Part shown: positions 35,001-48,200 of the stretch, piece after piece
Position numbering within the stretch: position 1 is the stretch's first letter
Layout: each line of letters opens with the position of its first letter
Assembly: GCF_901000735.1 (NCBI RefSeq)
Contig: NC_081544.1
Location: 28,390,095-28,454,094, forward strand
Reading direction: 5' to 3'
Source: Corylus avellana
Taxonomy: Eukaryota; Streptophyta; Magnoliopsida; Fagales; Betulaceae
Length of the DNA stretch: 64,000 nucleotides
Made by a program: the position numbers and the translations under genes
The notes under the pieces: model-generated
The model's database searches: none
What the model saw: only the letters and a program-made list of their open reading frames with translations
Told to the model about the DNA's origin: nothing

Positions 35001-38000
35001 GTAAAACAACAAGAAAAAAAAGGGAAAGGAAGAAGTGAACAAAATGATTTTACATGATAAATGAGGCTGCTCAATTTTTATTACCTAGCTGGAATTTTAT
35101 ACATCTGCTTGAGCTAAATAAAGTCAGCATCAATATTTAGGTACTGCTTTATATGATGGAGGTGTTTTTTGCAAATTGATATATGCTCACTCTTTTGAAT
35201 GCTTTAGATTTGTAATGCGGTTCTTGCTGCACGAATCATGAATGCTACCCTAGTGCTGCCTGAGTTGGACGCAAACTCCTTTTGGCATGATGAGAGGTAT
35301 CTATTTTCAAATAGTTAAGTGATTTTTAATTGACACAATCTGTTTGACCTGATGTATTTGTTCTTATAATTTTCTTTGTGACTCATCAATTTTGTGAGTG
35401 AATGCTTTAGAAAATCTTGTTCATGCTGAGTATGTTTATCGGAAATAGGCTAATTATGGACATCAAACATGCATACAAGCCTACATGAACATAGATCAAA
35501 CAAATTGATTCCTGAAAATTTTCCTAATCAACCTGCAACTATTGCAATTTAATCTAAAGAGCACATGTATGAATCCATTTGCATTTGACTAATTGACAAA
35601 TTGGAGAAGCTAAGGCCATTGCATTAAAGTCTCTTGTGTGCTTACGAATATGAGCACTTAACAAGAAATCAGAAGGATAAATGATTAGTATATCTAAAAG
35701 ATGGGAATTTACAGCTTCAAAAAAGATTCAACCCATATCAGTGACATGAACTTTTTACTCTGAGAGTCCTTAGTAGTGAAATAATATCTGCTACTTCGAT
35801 ATATTTTTTTACAGAAAGGCTCCACTTATCAAAATTTTTTTTTTACAGAAATATGCATATATGGTGAGACATACTTGAAATTATTGTTAATGCTGTGAAA
35901 AGCTGAATTAGAGTGTGAAACAAATAAGGATAAGAGAATGATTCAATTAATTATTTTCTTGTATAAATAACTGTCAGTTAGCCAAGAATCACCAGGAAAC
36001 AAGGAAAAACACTGATCACTTTTGAATGGCAAAATGCTTATTTAGAAGCAAAGGCTGAAGCTGAATTTTTTTGAGAATAGGATGGAATAAGCTGAGAAAT
36101 CAAATGTTAAGACTTTTGGAGGCCTTATGAAGGCTTATTTGGGGAAACCTGTAGCTTAAATTGTGGAATCCTTGTGCAGTGTGTGCTCATGCTTTGAAAC
36201 CTCTCTTATGCTTTAAGGTGCAGCTCTTATTTACTAACCGTATACATTCAAGTTATGAGAGTTTAGGGGTAGCAAACAGGTGGATCAAGACAGAATTTTT
36301 TCTATTAAGTAATTCAATCATAATAGAAAAGCACATAGGGGGTGCAATCCTAGTATACAAGAGAATCTCCCGAGGTTTACATATAATCTTTTTATGTAAA
36401 ATTCTTGTTGTAAAGGGCGAGAGAATTTGCAATCAGTTTCCTTCAGAACTTGAAAGCAGTCAGATAAGGATCATTGTATGATCTACAACAATTTTCTCTT
36501 GTCTTTCCCTTTATTTGAGATGGTACCAAGCCAACTAGAAAGAAACTTCTCTCATTTGACTAATTGATCCCTTATTTAACCTTTTGTCGAAGTGTGTTTT
36601 CTCACTCTGATGTAGTTGGTGTATTTCATGAGATTTAATAACTCATAATATTTTTACTCTATGCAGTGGTTTCTATGGTATCTATGATGTTGAAAATTTT
36701 ATCAATACATTGAGGTTTGATGTACGGATTGTTGAACGTATACCAGAAATTCGAAAAAATGGGAAAACCAAAAAGATTAAAGCCTTTCAGGTGGAACTTC
36801 AGCATTTTCTTCACATCCACGAGCAGAATTCATTTGAAATTATTTAATGATACTTGAAATGTTAACTCTCTCTTTTTCCATTTTTTCCCTTGACTTGCTT
36901 AGATTCGTCCGCCTAGAGATGCTCCTATCAGTTGGTATACTACAGTTGCTCTGGAGAAGATGAAGGAACATGGTGCTATTTATCTCACTCCCTTTTCACA
37001 TCGTTTGGCTGAAGAAATTGACAATGCTGAGTACCAAAGATTGAGGTGCAGAGTTAATTATCATGCTCTAAGATTCAAACCACATATTATGAAGTTAAGT
37101 CAATCTATAGTTGACAAGCTCCGCTCACAAGGTCACTTCATGTCTATACATCTTCGTTTCGAGATGGATATGCTGGCATTTGCTGGGTACGTAACCTGAT
37201 TTTCTATGATGTTTGGATAGATTTATATATGACTGTCAGACTGCGTATGCAAGGGGTTCAGGATCACATAATAAATGATTGATTTAATTGCCTACTGTAA
37301 GGGCCATGTTTGTATATTTTTTTGCTTAGGAGACAACAGTTATTATAGTAAGGGTGAAATATTATAATAATTAAAAAAAAAAAAAAAACTAATTGGTACA
37401 TTCTATTCCTCAACCATTAAGATTCGTATAAGAATTTCTCATTTATTTATGGGGCTAGTTATGTCAACAATCCTATCTATATATAATAGTTTTATGCTAT
37501 CTTGATGAGAAATAGGGTGTAATTGAGCCAAGTCGTTCACGAGTGGTTCGGTCAAAGCTTGGTCAACAGTTCGGCTTGGTTCATTCTTAAAATTAAAAAA
37601 GAAAAAAAAAATTACTCTCAAGCTACAACTGAACTAACCCCCCCTTAACCCTTGCCCTTTATTGAATAGAACAAAAAAAAAAAAAAAAGAACTTGAGAAC
37701 CTTATGCTCGGCTTGTCATCATGTGAGCCTGGCTCGGCAAATGACTTTCCATCCTAGATCTGAGATGGAGACCTGACTGTGTTGCAGTGTTACTGATGGG
37801 GGTTAAGGTAAATATATGGAAGCTTAAGTAAAACATATTGAAGAATTATGGGGTGTCATATGTAACACATATAGTCATACTGTTGTGGGTCTTTTATTAC
37901 TTATTTCCTACAAGAATTATGCGACCTTTTTTTATGGTTATGATTGCTGTTACTTTTTTTTTTTGTCACATCTGACTATTTTTTTAATCTTCCTATAACA

Positions 38001-39520
38001 GTCTCGCTTTGTATTCTTTTTCTTTCTTAATATTTGGGGTGGGTGATGTCTATCCATATAGCAATAGGCCACAAATCCAATGAGACTCGCTGCTTGTCCT
38101 ACTTCATCATTTGCTAAAGCTTGTAACTTAGTGATTTGAGGTTTGGGTTGCAATTAAATACTTTCTGGACCTTTAAAGTGTTGCAATTTGGATAAAAATA
38201 AAATGCTGGATTAGTGGGGGATGCAGGCCTACCATAAAAAGATGTTGAACTTAAACCTTCTAGAAGCGTTGAAACAGAGTGTCCATTCGTTAAGACTTAT
38301 CTGGGGTAAAGTTTGGTGGACCCCTTTTATACATAATTTGATGGTTATCCTCTGGTACCTTTACTGGATAAAATTCCTCTCTTTCAAGATTTTCCTTTGG
38401 TGTGCTTCATCATTGCGGATTTGAATAAAATTGTATTCAGCAGTAAATGAATTTGGATTTTACCAATATTTGGAAGAGAATACTGTTGGCCTCTAACATT
38501 GGGTGTCATATCTAGGTGCCTAGATATATTTAACTCTGCAGAGAAAAATATATTGAAGAAGTATCGGAAGGAAAATTTTGCGCCGAAAGTACTCAATTAT
38601 GATGAAAGGAGAGCCATTGGGAAATGCCCATTAACTCCGGAAGAGGTGATCTTCTTTCTTGTCATTATCCTCATCAGTTGCTGGAAAAATAATTCTTCTT
38701 AAACTTCCAGTTCAAAGCTCGTCAAGGTTAAGAAGATTGATATATCATTAAAAAAAAAGGTTAAGAAGATTGATACATTGCTTAGTCCAGGAATGACTAT
38801 GACCTCAGTTTGGTGTCTTGTGATATTTTCCTGATTAATTTTCCTAATACAGCAATGACCGTCCGTGTATTAATATTATGATGTCTCTTGTTGCTGTAGG
38901 TTGGTCTTATTCTAAGTGCGATGGGGTTTGATAATTCTACTAAAATATACCTGGCAGCTGGTGAACTTTTTGGTGGGGATCGATTCATGAAACCATTTCG
39001 GACGCTTTTCCCTCAACTCGAGAACCATAGTTCTGTGGAACATACAGATGAGCTGGTTGAGAACACTAGGGGACTGTTGGGGTCTGCTGTTGATTACATG
39101 GTTTGTCTCCTCTCTGACATTTTTATGCCGACATATGATGGCCCAAGCAACTTTGCAAACAATCTCCTTGGACATCGTCTTTACTATGGCTTCCGAACTA
39201 CAATCAGACCTGACAGGAAGGCTCTTGCTCCTATCTTCATTGATCGGGAGAATGGGCGGACAGCAGGTTTTGACGAAGCTGTTAGGAAAGTCATGCTCAA
39301 AACAAAATTTGGTGGACCCCACAAGCGTGTCTCACCAGAGTCTTTCTATACAAATTCTTGGCCTGAATGTTTCTGCCAAACTTCACCACAGAATCCTGCT
39401 GACAAATGTCCACCAGATGATGTTCTGCAAATTCTGAGCAGCCGCTTAAAGAGCGAAGAGACCGATGACTTGAGGTCATTGACATCATTAAATTTGTCTA
39501 TATCTGAGGCAGAAAGATAA
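32081..39520 (+). CDS. GT106 / O-fucosyltransferase family protein (DUF246)
   Basis: Exons are 32081-32088, 32194-32356, 34587-34665, 34799-34875, 35208-35296, 36667-36790, 36903-37186, 38516-38645 and 38900-39520 (524 aa). All introns are GT-AG and the phase is continuous. The first coding exon is only 8 nt. Residues 24-43 form one hydrophobic membrane anchor after a basic N-terminus, giving type II Golgi topology. The family signatures are [10 protein letters not shown] (98-107) and [13 protein letters not shown] (263-275). A C-terminal block contains [30 protein letters not shown] and [10 protein letters not shown]. The plant GT106 family includes protein O-fucosyltransferases and pectin rhamnosyltransferases. 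Substrate cannot be told from sequence; most members are named O-fucosyltransferase N by similarity only. It is probably a Golgi enzyme acting on wall polymers or secreted proteins. Confidence 0.92.
33259..33310 (-). mobile_element. Tail-only retroposition scar in GT106 intron 2
   Basis: The 19-bp perfect repeats 'tcatttggtcatctcaaat' at 33259-33277 and 33292-33310 flank only 14 bp, which read 'cttatc' plus poly(A) on the minus strand. The motif before the tail matches the LINE 3' ends in the Rab-GAP gene. Confidence 0.85.
33375..33962 (+). mobile_element. Degenerate LINE 3' fragment in GT106 intron 2
   Basis: Translation with interrupting stops gives the zf-RVT-like C-terminus of plant L1-type reverse transcriptases: [19 protein letters not shown], then [31 protein letters not shown] and [11 protein letters not shown]. 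It ends in poly(A) at about 33949-33962 after 'ccttcat'. The 5' part of the element is missing. It is in the same orientation as the host gene. Confidence 0.8.
35805..35851 (+). mobile_element. Possible tail-only retroposition scar in GT106 intron 5
   Basis: The repeats 'ttttttacagaaa' at 35805-35817 and 35839-35851 flank 21 bp reading 'ggctccacttatcaaaa'. The 'acttatcaaaa' end matches the LINE 3' motif. The repeats contain a T-run, so chance similarity is harder to exclude. Confidence 0.45.
38726..38775 (+). mobile_element. Tail-only retroposition scar in GT106 intron 8
   Basis: The 17-bp perfect repeats 'ggttaagaagattgata' at 38726-38742 and 38759-38775 flank 16 bp reading 'tatcatt' plus poly(A). 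Confidence 0.85.
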
Positions 39521-42500
39521 GAAATTTGGTTCAAGCTTCTAGCTATTGGTTATTCTAACTCCTCAGAAATGAACCCCCATGATCCATATTAAAAAGGAAT
39601 GGGGTTTCCTCAACCATATTCACCGGTAATCTCTATATCTGAGAAATGCCTTTTTTGTGTAGCTCCATAGTGATTCAGCTAGCGTTCTTGAATGCTAAAC
39701 TTGCAGATTTGTGAATATGCTTCATAACTTTTGTTGATATTATAGGCCATAAATGATGACTTAAGAATGGGAGAGAGAAATAAGAGAGATTGTTGACGAA
39801 CTTTAAGAAAAGGATGGGTTAAGATTTGTAAACAGTTTGCAAAATATTATCAATCATAAAAGGTGTTGTACAAATTGTCAATGAGAAAGATATATGCTGT
39901 GTAGATTCATTTTTTTTTTTCATATGAAGGGCTTCTAAAGTAAACTGTGAAGTTGATATGAAAAAAGAAACAATTAATCATGGTTTAGATATATCAATAT
40001 TCCTACCTGAGAGGAAAGTAAAAAGAAACAAGAGAAAGGAAAATAGAAAATAAAAATGATGATATAGATAATGTTGGGAGGGACGGATCAGGTCAGATAA
40101 AAATATTGTCCATATTAAGAAGAATGACTGCTTCTAGCATTATCATTCCTTTTGACTGGTTGCTCAAAACTTATTTTGTGTATTGTTCTCAAGATCGATA
40201 CAGTCTACCCTTGCTGGAATACTTTCAGTTACATAAATTTGTTAATTTTCTCATCATGGTTATATGTGCCACTTTGATCTGTTGTCACTTGATATTTTTT
40301 TCTTTCCCTTCAATCAACTGTTGATCAAACACATCATGTCCATATATATATAGACTCTGGATGATGAATCCGATGTTTGCATCTTTTTACTGCTTTCTCC
40401 ATCCTGATGCAGTGATGCATAATGTAATCTATCTCTCTCTCTCTCTCTCTTACACATTTTTATTTTCTTACCTTGGCTTTCAGGCTTTTGATTAAGTTTT
40501 TTCTGTGCTATATTATTTTCAGTTCTGATGTTTAATTTTAGTTTTTATTATGTTAGTTTCTTTTCTTTTTAGTCCATGAGAAGTGCCACCGCCCAGAAAT
40601 TGCATCGATGTAGCTTACCATGCTTTTCTTTTCATTTCCTTGATTCTTCATCTTCTTCTTCACTCTTATTTCTGTCTTTTGCAATCTGTAACAAAAGTCT
40701 AGGTGGTAATGAATACAATTTCAGCTGGCGCCCCTTTTATCTGATCATTTTAAGTTGATGGTTTTTCAGTTATTCTTTTGCTGGCATCGTGTTTCCTGGG
40801 GTATATACGGACAAAGAAGGCAGGTTCAATTCCTTTGTGTTGTGGCTGGAGCACATGTGAATTCGAGTGAGTCAAAATTTTGTTTTGACTTGTGAACTAA
40901 AATTTTATGCTAATCGTATGATATCTGGTTGACTTATCTTGCATCATTATATTTATGCCCAGAAGGGAAAAACAATGTATCACGGATCTTAATTTAACAA
41001 GATATCTGTTGAGGCCTGGTTTGACCAATATATAGTGTAGGTTATGTTTTGTCGTCGCGTCATTTCTGGTGTTAGATGTATATTATATTAACGGGGCTGG
41101 TCTAAAGCAATCTTTTCAAAAGTTGATTTGCCTTTTAAAATTATTTTTAGATTTGAAATGAATCACTGTTGGATCTAAGGTGAAATATGAAATAACTTTG
41201 ACTTAAAATGTCAGCATTTTCTAGGCTTTAAAGCATGGTGTCCTATTCAATTTAGACCTCACTGTTTTGAGCGTTGTTACTACAACTCTGGAGCTCTTAA
41301 AAAATATTCCTATGTAATGTTCGATTTTGTTTTTTTGTGTAAAGTTGAAAATTTTTTATTTTTTATTTTTTGGAAATTAAAAGAATTGAGAAAGGGATTT
41401 TTTTTTTCTTGCCTGATTTCGGGGTAGCCAAACACCTCCAAGACTCCAAGACAAGGTTTACAAGCGAACAATTTTTATAATATTCTCGGGCTTATTTGTT
41501 CAATTTCACAAGTACCAACTCCTTAATTGGGCTCTCAATTACAAAAATGGATTACAAGTAATAACTAACGGCCTATTAATGAAAACAACGAAATTAGCTT
41601 CCCGCCCAACCTCAACCCAATCCTTACAATCGTACATTAACCAGCCCATGCTCAGTTTATTCACATGAACTCAGCAACTGTTTTTCACTCTGGAGGCTTT
41701 GCCAAACCCGTCGCACCTTATCTTTCTTCTTCTGCCCTCACTCATGATGACGTTACAATAAAAATTAATTTTTAAATCAATACTCGTAAAAAAATTAATA
41801 ATAATCATAATGACTAATTTTTATTGTTACATCATCCAATTATATTGCAATCTTATAACAATCTATTAAATAGCACTACTCCTTAATATATCCTAAAAAA
41901 CATGCATGTGGGTATTACGTGACATAATAACACGCACCTATTGGGCCCCATGTGTTCACACTCTTCAGATGTATAGTACAAAAATAATAATAAAAATTAT
42001 TCACCATCTTATATTTTCCCTATTTGCATATAGCGGGTGTGTGAATCTACTAATGAATTTATAGAACATGTACTTTATAGAACCTAAATGTGAGTCCACG
42101 CAAAAGAGATGATGGATAGAATATAAGATGTCTCTATAGTATATAAGATTTGTACCATATGATACGCATATCAGTCATTGCCAGTTGACTCTCATGTTCT
42201 TACTTGGAAGAAGACTAGCAATCCTAAGGAGGAGACGAATCCAATACAAAATGGGACGATGGCTTAATTAGATGCCTAAACCTAAGAAAGTAGAACCAAA
42301 AGACGCATGTCCGTACCGTTTTCTGGCACGCTACACCTAAAAGCAAACTGGAAAATCAACTGACAAAATCCAAGATCAATTAATGACACCATATAAAAGA
42401 ATATGCATGAGTAAATATTACATAACATTTTCTCAGTCGATCACCTCATCTAATCCAGAATTCAGGGTAAGCAGAAGAGAAAAGGGGGGTGTTGGGGAAT

Positions 42501-42664
42501 CGAAATTACACCTGCCTGTGGGGTCAAGGTAGCAGTAAATTCCAGGAACAAAAAGAAATTGAAGGATATTCTCCCTGCCCGTCAGTTAATACTACAAGCA
42601 ACATTTACATCCAGAAATTTACAGACATTAAATTTTGAAACACCAAAAAGAGTGGCTTACAAAA
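39521..42664. other. Convergent spacer between the GT106 and Rab-GAP genes
   Basis: This 3.1-kb region includes the 3' flanks of both genes and a (CT)n run at about 40433-40451. Two short frames at 40106-40324 and 40576-40758 have no recognisable domain. I see no structural RNA or complete mobile element. Confidence 0.55.
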
Positions 42665-45212
42665 CTAGCTTAAGGATTGTACACGCAACTTGTTCGCAAC
42701 ATAGAGCAAATGACTGATGTTTGTTGGAGGATAATTTTGGAGCAGCTTGAGATTAGAAGTGAAATCACCTGCAAGAAGGCGTCTCCGTACAAGGATTAGC
42801 ATAGCACAGCATACTCGAAGAAGTGTTTCCTGCAAACATAGTGATCGTTAAATTTTCTGCCTTTCTTCCTCAAACTTGAGAGATCTCATCTTAAAAGTAC
42901 TTTCTAAACATCTTTTCTTAAACAGGAAACAGATACCATCTTACACCCCCCCCAGAACCCCGAAAAAAGAAAACCCATGGTACACCACGATTTTGTATTC
43001 CAACATAATTTGAAGATGAAATGAGAATCTAATGTAGCATTTAACAGTTCAGACTACAGAAAAAGGAAGGGGGAGGGGGGGAGATCTATTGGATTTTATG
43101 TTCATACCATAACTGTTTTTCAGTTAATGGCAAGATACATCATCCTATAGCATTTACATGGACCCAAAGATCAAAACGGCTTTTATTAAGAGGATCACAA
43201 GATATGAACACGAAGTACCTCACAAAGTTGGATTGCTAAATCATCTGTGATATGGGTAAATAATATTCTTACATTGTCCCTACTTTGATCCCCTATTTTA
43301 TCAAGGGAAGGATGGACGCTTGGCGATATGTGCAAAAGGAGCTTTCTCTATGGAGAAAGGTTATTGATGGAAAATATGGGGTCCAAAGTGGTGGTTGGTG
43401 CTCAGAGGACGCTCGAGGGCCCTACGGTGCAAGTCTTTGGAGGAATATCAGGAATAGTTGGGGGAATTCTTCAATTTTGTCTCCTTCAGGGTCAGGATGG
43501 TTCCTGCCTTCGCTTTTGGCATGATGTGGTGTGGAGAAGCATCTCTCAAGATTACATTCCTAAATCTTTTCCGATAGCTCTATCAAAGATGCCATGGTAT
43601 TATATTACTTGGTTTCCTCGAGTAATTCTTACCATTGAAATCCCAGTTTTATGAGGGCAATTCAAGGTTGAGAGCAGGAATCTTTAGATATACCCTTCGA
43701 GGGCAATTCAATATTTCCAATATTGGTTGTAATATATGAAAAAGATAATATCAAAAGGAAATGACATCTAAAATAGAATAATTCCAGTACGAATGTAAAC
43801 CTACCTGAGGACCTTCAGGGTCGCTTAGAAGTGTGTCCCAAATGTGAAGGCTGTCCGCAAAATTAAATTCCTGAGTCAAGAGGAGAGTAATCCACCTAAA
43901 TGCATAAAATTGGGGGTTGACCTGTCATTGAATGCAAAACAGTAAGGCATTTTAATAGGAAATTGTTTAATAACTAAAGTTAACAATTACTTCATAAATG
44001 TTTCACAAATTATGACAATCAGAGAAAGAACACTGCTCATAACAAGACTTGGCCTTAAGAGAAATTCCTTGTCATAGAATAAATAAATAAATAAATTAGT
44101 TAAAAATAGATAAAAACAGAAGAAAAAAATTGAAAAAAAACAAATAAAATCAGAGTGGTTGACCACTACAAGAACAGAAAAGCTCACATAAGAATTACAC
44201 CCCAATCGCAAGAACACAAATCATATTCCCCACATCAGATGTAGAAGAGACAGTTTGCAATTTTCAGCATGACAACTTAATCCACCAGCTTCAATGTATA
44301 ACTATTCTTGGACCAATTTCTAAAGTCTTCTTCATATAAAACAATGAAAAAACATATTTTAAAAGTCTAATGAGACATCCTGAGCTTGAATCTGAAATAT
44401 TGACCCCAAAGGGTAGCTCAATTAGCCGGAGACCATGCCTCATGAAGCACAAGTCACTAGTTTAAATCTCTTATTCCTCCTCTCATTGGGTACAAGGGAC
44501 AATTACATATTAAAAAATAAATAAATTAAATTAAAAAATTAAAAATTAAAAAAATAAAACTGAAATATTATGCTTACTATCCATATTTTTCTTTTGACAA
44601 GTAGAAGAACATCACTAAAGAGACCAAGAAAAGCAGGTAACACCAAAGGCATAAATCCATGTTTTTACAAGTGAAAATATTAAAACATGGCATTTTGTAA
44701 AATGCAAATCAATTTTTTTTTTTTTGGGTGCTTTTTTTAACTCTTTGTACTTAAAACCTCAATAGAAAATTAAAGCAGTGGGAAGGAAATAAATACAAGA
44801 ACATTTGCGAATATTCAGCCACATACTATAGGAGGAAAAAATGCATAAATAAAAGAACAAAAAACATCCTGGCATTATTGTATAATACATTGATATTGTA
44901 ATATGGGTGGGGGGACTAAAGCAACTTAATTAATCACTTGATGTCATCAATTATATAAATTCAAGCATTTAAGGAACTCACGCATAAAGTTGTGGTGGGT
45001 GCGCGCCTACTGCCTACTGAATTGAGGCATAAAAGGTACCATTTTGAAAATGTTTTTGGCTCATGGGCTTATGCTGCATTAGACTGCTGCCTATTTTAAA
45101 GCCCTTTCCGCATGATGAACAAACCTCAGCAAAACCTTTTACAACTATGCATTAACCACAGCTACCAAACCATTGGCACAAAAAAAACAGCTTATAAAAA
45201 ATTAAAAGAGAA

Positions 45213-45243
<31 letters not shown>

Positions 45244-48200
45244 GATGATAAGTAATAAGAAGTTTTATTAAAGGAGGAGAAAAGCGTGAGGCGCCCCTAA
45301 TTACACAGGGAGCATACAAAGGGATGCCAAAGCTAACCCAAAGAAAAACCTCAGCAAACCCACCCAAACACCCTCAAAACAACCCACACTCATATTGTAA
45401 TATGGGTGGGGGACTAAGGGCCTGTTTGAGATTGCGTTTGAGGGGCATAAAAATGCTTTTAACACTCAAAAAGCCCATTTGAAGAAAAAAGTATTCGTTT
45501 GGTAAAAAAATTAAAAGCGCTTTTAAGGGTATAAAAAGCCTAAAAATGGCCAAAAAGCACTTTTGGCAAAAGCTTAAAAATAAAGCTTTTACCCAAAAGC
45601 TCTTTTTGACTTAAAAGCTCTATTTCTCAAACGCAATCTCAAGCATGCTCTAAAGCAACTTAATTAATCACTTGATGTCATCAATTATATAAATTCAAGC
45701 ATTTAAGAAACTCACGCATAAAGTTGTGGTGGGTGCGTGCCTACTGCCTACTGAATTGAGGCATAAAAGGTGCCATTTTGAAAATGTTTTTGGCTCATGG
45801 GCTTATGCTGCATTAGACTGCTGCCTATTTTAAAGCCCTTTCCACATGATGAACAAACCTCAGCAAAACCTTTTACAACTATGCATTAAGCACAGCTATC
45901 AAACCATTGGCACAAAAAAACAGCGTATAAAAAGTTAAAAGAGAATCTTTTTTTTTTTTTGATAAGTAATAAAAGTTCTATTAAAGAAGGAGAAAAGTGC
46001 GAGGCGCCCCTAATTACACAGGGAGTATACAAAGGGGTGCCAAAGCTAACCCAAAGAAAAACCCCAGCAAACCCACCCAAGCTACCTAAAAGAGAATCTT
46101 ACCGGTATTGACTTCTAGGTTTTTTTTATATGAATATATTATAGCACTAGATAGATATGCTTAAGGTAGAAGGTAGCCAATTTTTTTTTTTTCTTTTTTT
46201 GATACGTAGAAGGCAGCCAACTTTGTTCTGAAAGTTTGAATCTGATGCCTAAATTATGAGCCATCCAATTATCTGAGAGATAAAAATACATAGGAAGATA
46301 ATAGCAATTGCAAAGCAAGAACACTTATAGATTAGAAACACGTCTTACTTTGGTTGTGACCTCAAGATGACGCCACAACTCCTCATCGTGTTCCTTAAGA
46401 AGTTGTGACAACTTTGTAATTGTGGAACGGATTCCCACTACGCTATTATCAAGTTGCTGGCAGAAGTGATCACGGAATCCACCCAATATCTCAACAAAAC
46501 AAAAGAATGTGTCTGCTTCAGCAGAGGCCTGCATAACTTATAAATTAGAAAATAATAAGCAGAATGAAACCAAAAGGCATATGCAAGAAACATGATAAGA
46601 ACAGATGACAGTAAATTTTATTTATAACATTTCCATCACTGTTATGCACCATCTTCATCGATATGGTTTCTTGTCAGCAACAGGCATTTCAACCAACATT
46701 GAAACAGAAACAAATCTGACTCTGATTTCAAAAGTGACATGACATTTATGGTAAAGTCTCTGCCCATTGTGCTACAGAGATTTGACCAAATCCCACCTTC
46801 ACTAGGGTTTTTAAGGGATAGTGGGAGACTCACCCCATCTGTGGCCAATGACCCTTACAATGGACTAAAAAGTAAAAATATTGATTCTGATTCTTCACAA
46901 AAACCTATATCCCTACTGAACCATTATTTTATCTTCTTTCCTCAGTAAATGATATATCATTAAAAGCACAAAGCAAAACCCAAGTACACTGGAAATTTTT
47001 TTATCTTATTAACTTTAAAGATAAATCAAAAAGCCTGAAAAGTGTCTGAGGTTTCTCTCCATTGATGTAGATGCACTACAAGAGGTAGGAAAATTGAGTC
47101 TCCACATAGAGCACATGCATTTAATAGTCATTTGATTAAAGATAAAGTGTATGTGATATTTTTTTTTTTTTTGGGGGGGGGGGGTGGTGGGGGTAGTGAG
47201 TTTTTGGATTATTACTTATCAAAAAAAAAACCCCATCTTATCACCAGAGCAGAAAGTAGCTAAGCCATCAACATTCAACACTTTTACAAAAATGCTAATT
47301 TTGTTTTGGAATATGCTTTTCATTGAAAAGCAACAGTCATAATTAACATACTTAGCTGAATCAGGGGATACTGCAACAGTGTATGAACTACAGAATAAAA
47401 GAGAAATCGGTCTGCAATCCCAAGAAAATAACAGAGAAACAATAAAAGTCTCACAGTACCCTAGCATCCAGCTACTAAAGCTGAGTGCTAATAACTTAAA
47501 ATCAGTTTTGACAGACTAAAAAAGATATTACTGTTCAAACACAAAAGAGATGCTGTAAAAAAATAAAAAAGAGACAGGTCCCCCAAAAAAATTATAAATA
47601 AATAAATTGAAATGCACTTACCGCATATTCCTCGTCAGGGTCATTTCTGAATACATAGAATAGAGGAGCCAAAAGTTCATTCATCCCCTGAACATATCTT
47701 ATACCCGGATTTAACTTTGCAAATACAATTAATATGTTCCTTAAAGCCTCCTGAAAACATTGTGGCACACATAGGTCAGCAAAGCAATGATAAACAAAGT
47801 CAAAAGCCTGTGCGTGCATTAAATTTCAAAACAAAGGAACACCTGATTAGATTTTGCAAATGGTGAATCCCCAGAGAAAAAGTGCATGTCTGGATGGGTG
47901 CGCTTCACATCTCGGTCAATTTGCTCTATGATCTCTGTGTCCTACATAACCCATATTTATGATTACACATTCCACAAGAATGCTGCAAGCAACTACTAAT
48001 CCATTTTATTACTTTTCAACAGCACAAGGCGCTGGGATTTGCAAATACAAACATATTTTGTCGAGAGCAAGAAGACAGTGTTGCAGTGACAATTTTAATA
48101 TCCAAGGTTCATTCAGGTATGTACTGGAGGCTACACTGAGTGGGCATTGAACCCATAACTTTACACTCCATCTTGTTCTTACAGGGAGGATATGCCACTT

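Noticed and set aside
39297..39534. Minus-strand frames opposite GT106 exon 9
   Set aside because: These are shadows of a conserved coding exon; the plus strand has the family signatures.
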